This document shows, one piece after another, positions 42,078 through 47,920 of a DNA stretch of 47,920 nucleotides; within the stretch, counting starts at the first letter, position 1; every line of letters begins with the position of its first letter. Source of the stretch: Bacteroidia bacterium (GTDB lineage Bacteria > Bacteroidota > Bacteroidia > J057); assembly GCA_030430205.1 (NCBI GenBank), contig JAUIGE010000045.1:1-47920 (forward strand). Reading direction: 5' to 3'. Both the position numbers and the translations under genes were made by a program. The notes under the pieces are model-generated. The model worked only from the letters and a program-made list of their open reading frames with translations. It was not told where the DNA came from and ran no database searches.

Positions 42078-42881
42078 ATGAGCAAAACTGCGTTAATAAC
42101 AGGCGCTTCCTCAGGCATAGGCGAAGCCATTGCTTTGCATCTGCTCCACGCGGGCTACCGCGTCTATGGCACGAGCCGCAGGGCTCGCGAGAGTCAGCCT
42201 GATGGAATACAATTCATCCAGATGGATGTGGATGATGATGCCTCTGTACAGGCAGCTGTGGCTGCTTTGATGGGCGGTATTGACCGCCTGGATGTCGTGG
42301 TGAACTGTGCCGGCCTCGGCATTTTGGGGGCCATCGAAGAAATTCCTGTAGCGACAGCCAAACAGATTTTCGAGACAAATGTATTTGGCGTCTTGCGGGT
42401 ATTGCAGGCTGTAGCGCCCTATATGCGCAAGCAAGGCCTTGGCCACATCATCAACATCAGCTCCATTGCTGGTGAAGTGAGCCTGCCTTTGAGAGGCATC
42501 TATTCGGCAAGTAAATTTGCCATGGAGGCCATGAGCGAAGCCATGCGCATGGAATTGAAATCCTTTGGGGTTCAGGTGGTTATCCTGCAGCCTGGCGATT
42601 TTAATACTTCGCTTCAACAAAACCGCACACATATCCATCCGGATTCGGATTCGCCTTATGCGCGTATTTTCAAAGAAATAGAAGCTCAGATTGCGGAGGG
42701 CATGCAAAAAGCGCCTTCGCCTGAGCCCGTGGGACGCCGTGTGGAAAAAATTGCGAAAAGCAAGCATCCTGGCCTGCGTTATCGCGTAGGAAGTAGCCTG
42801 GAAGTCATTACGCCCCGTTTAAAGAAAATCCTTCCTCCTGCGTTGTTTGAAAGACTTATCATGTCTTTTTATAAGATGTGA
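42078..42881 (+). CDS. Short-chain dehydrogenase/reductase
   Basis: 267 residues from ATG 42078. Classical SDR motifs: TGASSGIG at 8-15, NCAGLGILG near 82-90, and the catalytic Ser-Tyr-Lys set in INISSIAGEV and YSASKFAMEAM. Substrates range from ketones and sugars to lipids; the enzyme uses NAD(P)H in the cytoplasm. The C-terminal third (RVEKIAKSKHPGLRYRVGSSLEVITPRLKKILPP) follows the pattern of SDRs annotated as retinol or oxidoreductase-like. It lies 39 nt after the Ig-like repeat gene, and the TPR gene follows. Confidence 0.92.
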   Translation: MSKTALITGASSGIGEAIALHLLHAGYRVYGTSRRARESQPDGIQFIQMDVDDDASVQAAVAALMGGIDRLDVVVNCAGLGILGAIEEIPVATAKQIFETNVFGVLRVLQAVAPYMRKQGLGHIINISSIAGEVSLPLRGIYSASKFAMEAMSEAMRMELKSFGVQVVILQPGDFNTSLQQNRTHIHPDSDSPYARIFKEIEAQIAEGMQKAPSPEPVGRRVEKIAKSKHPGLRYRVGSSLEVITPRLKKILPPALFERLIMSFYKM

Positions 42882-42901
42882 AACCCAAAACAGACTTAAT
42901 T

Positions 42902-44701
42902 ATGAAAAACCTATTTTTTCTCCTGCTCCTGATAATAAGCGTCACCTTACAAGCCCAGGTAAATGATGGCGAAGCCGCCCTGGCTGAGCGCTACTATTTC
43001 GATGGTCAGTTTGAAGAGGCACTGGAGTTGTATGACAAATTGAATAAAAAAGCGCCCAGCGAGAGCTATGCGCTGCGCATCGTCAGTTGCTACGAGCTGT
43101 TGGGCAATTTTGAGGAAGGCCTCAAATTTTTGGATAGAACCATCAGAAAACAACCGCGGGAAGTCATTTATCATGTGGTCAAAGCAGATATGCTGGAGAA
43201 AACAGGTGAGCTGGAAGCCGCTGACGATCTGTATGAAGATGTCATTGACAAAAAGCTGCGTACCGAAGGTGATTTCATCCGCATTGGTGCTTTTCTGTAC
43301 CAATCCGGTAAGCTGGACCTTTCGCGCAAAGCGTATGAGCAGGGCCGCAAACGCCTTCGCTCCAGCTACGTTTTCGCCAACGAAATCGCCAATATCTACG
43401 CCCAGCAGGGCGCCTGGAAGGCTGCTACGGAGGAGTTTCTCAACGAATACTACGGCAACCCTCAAAATCTTGAAAAAGTCAATCTCGACATCCTCAACCT
43501 GGTCAACCCGGTATCTGAAGCTGCCATCGAAAAAGCGCTCTTAGGCGCTATCGATAAGCAAAACAATGACCTCGGCCTGCGGACGATTTTGTTTGAATAT
43601 TACGTTTTGGCTGAGAATTTCTTCGAAGCTTTTGTTCAGGTTAAATCCATTGACCGCCTCTTCCGCGAAGACGGCAACCGCGTCTTCAAATTTGCCGAGA
43701 CCATGCGCAACAACAAGCGCTACGATCTTTCAAATGAAGCATTTGACTACATCATCGAGCGCAAGAAAAATTCGCCCTACTTTTTCCGCGCCCACATGGA
43801 AAAAGCGGTCAACAATGAGTTGAAAGCTTTTGAGCAGATCCCGGTAGATCTGGTGGCATTGCGCGTAGCAGTGGATACCTATGAAGGTTTGTTCAAAGAA
43901 TTTGGACGCGAAATAAGCTACTTCAATGCCATTTACCGACAGGCGAAGCTGCGGGTGTTTTATCTCAATGAGATTGAGCAGGCGCGTAAAGACCTGGAGC
44001 AGGTGGTGCAGCTTCGGGGCCTGCAGCCCGATGAGTGGGCGCAAGCCATGTTGCTGATAGGCGATATCCAGCTGATGCAGAAGGAGTATGGCACCGCCAA
44101 ATTGACCTATACAGAGATCACAGAGCGCTTCAAAAGCAGGCAGACCGGCGCGCTGGCCAAGTACAAACTGGCGCAAATGGCTTATTATAAAGGCGATTTC
44201 ACAGAGGCACAAGCCCGGCTTAGCGCCATCAAAGACAATACCTCCAATGACATTTCCAATGATGCCATCAAACTGAATTTGTTGATCATCGACAATACAG
44301 GACTCGACACGACCACCCGTCCGCTTCAGCTTTTCGCAGAGGCACAACTGCTTGTATATCAGCGGGATTATGATGACGCCATGGTCAAACTGGACAGCCT
44401 CTCCGAGGCTTATCCTACCAGCGGCCTCACCGACGAAATCCTTTGGGAAAAGACCCAAATCTACCTCAAGCGCAACAATATCCCGAAAGCATTGGAATAC
44501 ATTGACCGCATTCTCGCCAACCACAAAGAAGACATCTATGGCGACGATGCGCTCTACACCAAGGCAAGGCTGTATGACTACAACCTGAAAGACCAGGAAG
44601 CGGCGCAAAAGTATTACCTGGATTTTCTGATCCAGTATCCCGGCAGTTTGTATTCGGTAGAGGTACGGAAGCGTATCCGCGCTTTACGTAAAGAAGGCTA
44701 A
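42902..44701 (+). CDS. Tetratricopeptide repeat protein, periplasmic
   Basis: 599 residues from ATG 42902, giving a signal peptide (MKNLFFLLLLIISVTLQAQ). At least eight TPR-type helical pairs cover the protein (EAALAERYYFDGQFEEALELYDKL, ...GTAKLTYTEITERF, ...DDAMVKLDSLSEAYPTSGL, ...EDIYGDDALYTKARLYDY, ending FLIQYPGSLYSVEVRKRI), the last four in the style of YfgC/BamD-like periplasmic TPRs. Likely a scaffold in envelope assembly; partner unknown. The upstream ATG at 42878 would overlap the SDR stop but lacks a proper signal sequence at its front. Confidence 0.85.
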   Translation: MKNLFFLLLLIISVTLQAQVNDGEAALAERYYFDGQFEEALELYDKLNKKAPSESYALRIVSCYELLGNFEEGLKFLDRTIRKQPREVIYHVVKADMLEKTGELEAADDLYEDVIDKKLRTEGDFIRIGAFLYQSGKLDLSRKAYEQGRKRLRSSYVFANEIANIYAQQGAWKAATEEFLNEYYGNPQNLEKVNLDILNLVNPVSEAAIEKALLGAIDKQNNDLGLRTILFEYYVLAENFFEAFVQVKSIDRLFREDGNRVFKFAETMRNNKRYDLSNEAFDYIIERKKNSPYFFRAHMEKAVNNELKAFEQIPVDLVALRVAVDTYEGLFKEFGREISYFNAIYRQAKLRVFYLNEIEQARKDLEQVVQLRGLQPDEWAQAMLLIGDIQLMQKEYGTAKLTYTEITERFKSRQTGALAKYKLAQMAYYKGDFTEAQARLSAIKDNTSNDISNDAIKLNLLIIDNTGLDTTTRPLQLFAEAQLLVYQRDYDDAMVKLDSLSEAYPTSGLTDEILWEKTQIYLKRNNIPKALEYIDRILANHKEDIYGDDALYTKARLYDYNLKDQEAAQKYYLDFLIQYPGSLYSVEVRKRIRALRKEG

Positions 44702-44715
44702 GATTTCATCTCCGC

Positions 44716-45909
44716 CTACTCTTCTTCTTTCTCCTGCTTGCGCTTCCGGCCCACGATCGGATAACGTTCAAAGGGCTTATTTTCATCGAAAAGCTTGCGG
44801 TAGGTGATATAGGTTTTGTACAAATCACAGTAGACAAGATCGGCAATTTTGAGCATGGTGGGATTAAAATCCCCCAGCCATCCCAGCTCGATCTCATCAT
44901 AGCGATCTTTCGGGACGATCACATTCTTCAAATGCAGGACCATGGCTGCCTCTACGCCCTTGCGCTGATAGGCTGGCGATACGCCATAGAGCATCCCAAA
45001 CATCTTGCGGCATTTGCCGCGTTTTTGGTTGTAGAGAAATTTGAGTTTCGCTATCAGGTTGAACTTGCCGTTCAGGTTTTTGAGGAGTTGGTTGATATCG
45101 GGCAGGCAAAAGAAAAAGCCGACAGGCTTGTCGTTGTGAAAGCAGAAGATGATGGTATCCTCATCTACGATGGGTTTCATCTGCTTAAACAGATTCACTG
45201 CCTGCGATTTGCGCATGGGCTGAAAGCCCGCATGTGACGTCCAGGCATCGTTATAAATCTCCAAAAAGGCCTCAGCCCAGCGGCTTTCTATCTCTTTTTT
45301 GGTGAATTGAGGAAAAGTGAATTCAGGGTTATCGTAAATACGATGCGCCTTTTCTTCATACTTGGGGTCTATGGCATCATATACTTCCCGATTGAAAGTG
45401 TACTGCTCAAAGAAAGTCCTGAAGCCATAGGCTTCATAAAATTGCTGGTAATAAGGCGGGTGATAGTTGAAGCCGTAAAGCGGCTCAGAGTGCCCTTTCA
45501 CCAGCAAGCCCCACCATTGGTGCTTTTCCCCAAAATTGACAGGGCCATCCATGGCCTCCATGCCGCGCTCCTTCAGCCATGCCTTAGCATGGTCAAAAAG
45601 CGTAAAAGCCACTTTTTGATCCTCCACACAGTCCATAAAGCCAAAGCCACCGGTGGGCTGTCCGACCCTATTCATTTCCTTTTTATTGATAAAAACAGCG
45701 ATCCGGCCAATGGTTTTCCCTTGCTCATCCACCAAAATCCAACGTTCACATTCCCCATGACGGAAGGTTTTGTTTTTTTCTTTGTCAAAAACAGCTTCTA
45801 TATCCTTGTCCCAGGGACGGATGTACCAGGGATCGTCTTTGTAAAGGCGAGTGGGTAGTTCGAGAAATTCGCGACGGGTGTTTTTATCTGTGATGGGAAG
45901 AAATTTCAT
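44716..45909 (-). CDS. GNAT-like N-acetyltransferase-type protein
   Basis: 397 residues. Two acetyltransferase-like halves are suggested: an N-terminal half with ECERWILVDEQGKTIGRIAVFINKKE and VEDQKVAFTLFDHAKAWLKERGM, and a C-terminal half with YNDAWTSHAGFQPM and VSPAYQRKGVEAAMVLHLKNVI (Q/RxxG-type acetyl-CoA motif). Such long two-domain proteins are common in Bacteroidota and Proteobacteria, usually annotated only as GNAT-like. No signal peptide; substrate unknown. The heptamer array 45921-45983 lies 11 nt upstream of the ATG. Confidence 0.72.
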   Translation of the reverse strand: MKFLPITDKNTRREFLELPTRLYKDDPWYIRPWDKDIEAVFDKEKNKTFRHGECERWILVDEQGKTIGRIAVFINKKEMNRVGQPTGGFGFMDCVEDQKVAFTLFDHAKAWLKERGMEAMDGPVNFGEKHQWWGLLVKGHSEPLYGFNYHPPYYQQFYEAYGFRTFFEQYTFNREVYDAIDPKYEEKAHRIYDNPEFTFPQFTKKEIESRWAEAFLEIYNDAWTSHAGFQPMRKSQAVNLFKQMKPIVDEDTIIFCFHNDKPVGFFFCLPDINQLLKNLNGKFNLIAKLKFLYNQKRGKCRKMFGMLYGVSPAYQRKGVEAAMVLHLKNVIVPKDRYDEIELGWLGDFNPTMLKIADLVYCDLYKTYITYRKLFDENKPFERYPIVGRKRKQEKEEE

Positions 45910-45920
45910 GGGAGGGGGGA

Positions 45921-45983
45921 AGTTTCGGGTTTCGAGTTTTGAGTTTCGGGTTTTGATCTACTGTACACTGCAAACTGCCGACT
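45921..45983. repeat. Composite heptanucleotide array, 9 units (GTTTCGG type then ACTGCNN type)
   Basis: Five units of (A/G)GTTT(C/T)G followed by four units ending in ACT (ATCTACT, GTACACT, GCAAACT, GCCGACT). The period is 7 nt throughout. The same two families in the same order and orientation occur at 4684-4786. It lies in the divergent gap between the GNAT-like and Uma2 genes. Confidence 0.9.
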
Positions 45984-46056
45984 AAAATGAGTCGCTAAGT
46001 TAGGGGAAAAATAAGATTTTTGTGTAAATTGAGGTTTGTGATTGAAGTACCTATTC

Positions 46057-46659
46057 ATGGTAATAAAAGAAAACATATTGAGTGCTGCAGCTTATCTGGA
46101 AGCTGAAAGAAATCGAAGCAAGGATGAAGGCAAACGAGAGTTTGTTTTCCGTCAATTAATTGAAATGGCTGGAGCGAGTAAGTACCATAACCTAATTGTA
46201 TCGAATCTACTAAGGGCATTAGGGGATCCGTTAAATGAAAAAGGATTTGAAGTTGTAGCATCTGATTTGAGGGTTATTAATCCTGAGAAAAGTAGCTTTG
46301 TATATCCGGATATTGTCGTATTTCATGATGATACAGCCTTTTTTCTGGATGATCATTTAGATACCCTGGCTAATCCAAGTTTAGTTTTTGAGGTCCTTTC
46401 AGATTCTACTGAGGCTTGGGATAGAGGAGATAAATTTCGCCTGTATCGCTCAATTGAGAGTTTAAATGTCTATGTGTTAATTTCTCAGAAAAGGCCACTT
46501 ATTGAAGTTTTTTCAAGAACAGAGGACAATAATTGGCATATTACTTCTGAAGATGATCTTGAAAGGAGTGTATTGCTCAAGCAGCTTGACCTTTCTTTGC
46601 CATTAAGCAAAGTATATCGGAAAGTGTCATTTGAAGAAGAAATAACTCTGGAAGAATAA
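46057..46659 (+). CDS. Uma2 family endonuclease-like protein
   Basis: 200 residues from ATG 46057; a TTG at 46042 is possible but less likely. The restriction-endonuclease fold of the Uma2/DUF820 family is visible: an N-terminal helix pair (AYLEAERNRSKDEGKREFVFRQLIEM), then YPDIVVF (conserved Asp near residue 87), LVFEVLSDSTEAWDRGDKF with the conserved Glu, and the LYRSIESLNVYVLIS helix-strand. Members are predicted PD-(D/E)XK nucleases; biochemical evidence is limited. AT-rich against its neighbours, which suggests a mobile gene. No toxin-antitoxin partner is visible. Confidence 0.85.
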   Translation: MVIKENILSAAAYLEAERNRSKDEGKREFVFRQLIEMAGASKYHNLIVSNLLRALGDPLNEKGFEVVASDLRVINPEKSSFVYPDIVVFHDDTAFFLDDHLDTLANPSLVFEVLSDSTEAWDRGDKFRLYRSIESLNVYVLISQKRPLIEVFSRTEDNNWHITSEDDLERSVLLKQLDLSLPLSKVYRKVSFEEEITLEE

Positions 46660-46665
46660 GTCTTC

Positions 46666-47358
46666 CTACACCTGCCAGTCAATCTCCGATTGGCCGCGTT
46701 CCCTCAGAAATTCATTGCATTGCGAAAAGTGGTGACAGCCAAAAAATCCGCGATAGGCGGAGAGGGGTGAAGGATGAACGGAGCGCAGGACGAGATGCCT
46801 GTTGGCGTCTAGAAAATTGCCTTTCCGCTGGGCATAATTGCCCCAAAGCATAAAGACTACGTCTTTCTTTTGCTCATTCAAGGCATGAATGGCGGCATCT
46901 GTAAACTGCTCCCAGCCTTTGTTTTGGTGGGAGCCCGCCTGATGAGCCCGCACGCTGAGCGTTGCGTTGAGCAGGAGTACGCCCTGCTCAGCCCACTTTT
47001 GCAAGTGGCCATGATCAGGAATCTGAAAGGCGACCTGAGGGTCGTCCTCCAGCTCTTTGTAGATATTGACCAAAGAAGGCGGCACGGGCACGCCCGGCAA
47101 TACCGAAAAACACAGGCCATGGGCCTGTCCGGGGCCGTGATACGGGTCTTGCCCGATGATGACTACTTTGACCTTGTCAAAAGGTGTACTGTCAAATGCA
47201 TTGAAAATAAGCTTTCCCGGAGGGAAAATCTGCTGACCAGCCTGCTTCTCCTGAAGCAGAAATGTTTTCAGTTGCTGAAAATAGGATTTGCCAAATTCCT
47301 GGCGAAGGACTTCCTTCCAGCTTTCTTCTATTTTGACTTGCGCAGCTATATCTGACAT
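46666..47358 (-). CDS. ung: Uracil-DNA glycosylase
   Basis: 230 residues. Ung removes uracil from DNA in base excision repair. The catalytic motif [18 protein letters not shown] has the water-activating Asp71, the SxxD/N uracil pocket is in [10 protein letters not shown], and the [13 protein letters not shown] loop with catalytic His lies near residue 197. Family 1 length and order are normal. A heptamer array starts 6 nt upstream of the ATG. Its stop is 7 nt from the convergent Uma2 stop. Confidence 0.95.
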   Translation of the reverse strand: MSDIAAQVKIEESWKEVLRQEFGKSYFQQLKTFLLQEKQAGQQIFPPGKLIFNAFDSTPFDKVKVVIIGQDPYHGPGQAHGLCFSVLPGVPVPPSLVNIYKELEDDPQVAFQIPDHGHLQKWAEQGVLLLNATLSVRAHQAGSHQNKGWEQFTDAAIHALNEQKKDVVFMLWGNYAQRKGNFLDANRHLVLRSVHPSPLSAYRGFFGCHHFSQCNEFLRERGQSEIDWQV

Positions 47359-47363
47359 GAGAT

Positions 47364-47433
47364 CGTTTTTCGTTTTTCGTTCTTCGTCTCGCCTCTCTAT
47401 TCTCTATTCTCTATTCTCTATTCTCTATTCTCT
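47364..47433. repeat. Heptanucleotide tandem repeat array, 10 units (CGTTTTT then ATTCTCT)
   Basis: Units CGTTTTT, CGTTTTT, CGTTCTT, CGTCTCG, CCTCTCT and then five identical ATTCTCT. The 7-nt period is unbroken. The left end is 6 nt upstream of the ung start; the right end abuts the presumed left end of the IS3 element. ATTCTCT is a rotation of the TTCTCTA unit seen at 3987-4112. Confidence 0.94.
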
Positions 47434-47478
47434 TGTGCGTCCCTGAAATAAGTTGACCGTTTTTCAACAAAAAATCTC

Positions 47479-47877
47479 ATGTTAAAAGACGGAAAACAGT
47501 TACAACGAAGCCGAACTTACAGCGAAGATTTCAAGCGTTCCTTGGTCAGTGAATATGAACGCGGGGAGTCTACAGTCCTTGAGTTAAGTCGTCGTTATCA
47601 GATTGCTTATCAAAGTATTTATCGTTGGATTCGTTCTTACTCTTTTTACCAGGAAAAAGGATATGTAATCGTGGAAAAATACAAGAGTAAAGAAATGGAA
47701 CTCAAGGCAGCATTAAGTCGGGTCAAAGAGCTCGAACAGCTTGTTGGTCAGAAGCAAATCAAGTTGGAGTATCTGGAAAAACTCATAGAGTTGGCCGATG
47801 CTCAATATGGCCTTGATTTAAAAAAAAACTCTTCTACCCAACCCTTGAATGGTTCCACCAAAACCGATCAGCAATGA
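47479..47877 (+). CDS. IS3-family transposase OrfA (helix-turn-helix)
   Basis: 132 residues. An HTH domain at about residues 14-56 (YSEDFKRSLVSEYERGESTVLELSRRYQIAYQSIYRWIRSY) is followed by a leucine-heptad coiled coil (about 75-110; KELEQLVGQKQIKLEYLEKLIEL) used for OrfA/OrfAB pairing. Its stop overlaps the OrfB start by 4 nt. A run of nine A (47820-47828) in the LKKN codons is a likely -1 frameshift slippery site, and the -1 frame is open from there into OrfB. Confidence 0.9.
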   Translation: MLKDGKQLQRSRTYSEDFKRSLVSEYERGESTVLELSRRYQIAYQSIYRWIRSYSFYQEKGYVIVEKYKSKEMELKAALSRVKELEQLVGQKQIKLEYLEKLIELADAQYGLDLKKNSSTQPLNGSTKTDQQ

Positions 47878-47920
47878 GCTATTCACTCAATGCCCTCTAC
47901 GTTGTGGTCGGCACCAGCAA
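47874..47920 (+). CDS. IS3-family transposase OrfB, N-terminal fragment cut by window end
   Basis: Starts at ATG 47874 in the -1 frame relative to OrfA and reads MSYSLNALYVVVGTS before the window ends. This matches the typical OrfB start; the DDE catalytic domain is beyond the edge. It may be made as an OrfAB fusion by -1 frameshifting at 47820-47828. Confidence 0.75.
   Translation, partial: MSYSLNALYVVVGTS

Larger units (their letters stand above)
47434..47920 (+). mobile_element. IS3-family insertion sequence, 5' part (cut by the window end)
   Basis: The OrfA/OrfB layout is that of IS3 elements. The left terminus is placed at about 47434, where the heptamer array stops and a sequence TGTGCGTCCCTGAAATAAG, ending in AAGTTGACCG, begins; the TG start is usual for IS3 ends. 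The true boundary, target duplication and right end lie outside the evidence here. Confidence 0.7.

Noticed and set aside
43730-44608. 292-residue minus-strand frame inside the TPR gene
   Set aside because: Antisense shadow; its composition is that of complemented TPR codons.

Overview
The window reads as a chromosomal segment of a Bacteroidota bacterium. The evidence is three secreted proteins with type IX secretion (T9SS) C-terminal sorting tails, a lipoprotein alpha-2-macroglobulin, EGF-like and PepSY-like lipoproteins, weak Shine-Dalgarno signals, TAnnTTTG-type -7 boxes, and an IS3 element. A Saprospiria-like member is my guess from overall style; nothing here proves it. No rRNA or tRNA gene and no CRISPR array was recognised.

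Layout. 1-171: palindrome-rich repeat cluster. 224-10533: mostly housekeeping genes (class III aminotransferase, EGF lipoprotein, DUF885 protein, ruvC, YbhN-like flippase-type membrane protein, MarC, Lrp/AsnC regulator, metK, trmB, LRR protein, rsfS). 10765-13417: acyl-CoA synthetase and a UbiA-type prenyltransferase. 13451-15841: response regulator, histidine kinase and a PepSY-like acidic lipoprotein, with the same 18-bp box placed before the regulator gene and before the lipoprotein gene. 15974-18370: large membrane protein resembling GT-C glycosyltransferases. 18426-20182: AT-rich AAA ATPase plus DUF4276 pair, a candidate anti-phage module. 20387-24940: GNAT, a conserved hypothetical, NuoG-like protein, a hypothetical, rdgB and tadA. 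24940-30101: T9SS-exported protein, a small tail-anchored protein, and a sodium:solute symporter translationally coupled to a 55-residue one-helix protein. 30260-37494: alpha-2-macroglobulin, class I aminotransferase and a lipoprotein. 37496-44701: M4 metalloprotease, Ig-like repeat protein (both T9SS cargo), SDR and TPR protein. 44716-47358: GNAT-like protein, Uma2-type nuclease and ung. 47434-47920: 5' part of an IS3-family element.

The most unusual signals are non-coding. First, six intergenic arrays are all built on a strict 7-nt period but with different unit sequences; four of them lie 5-20 bases upstream of a minus-strand start codon (DUF885, ruvC, GNAT-like, ung). Two arrays 41 kb apart carry the same two unit families in the same order. 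Second, the two-component system has matched 18-bp operators (7-bp half sites at 11-bp spacing, as expected for an OmpR/PhoB-type regulator), each followed after exactly 5 nt by a Bacteroidota-type -7 box. Third, the ATPase/DUF4276 pair has the architecture of two-gene ATPase-effector defence systems such as PARIS, but with a different partner.

Coordinates of corrected starts (for example ruvC, rdgB, trmB, SDR, TPR, GNAT, Uma2) were chosen from sequence context rather than from the longest open frame.
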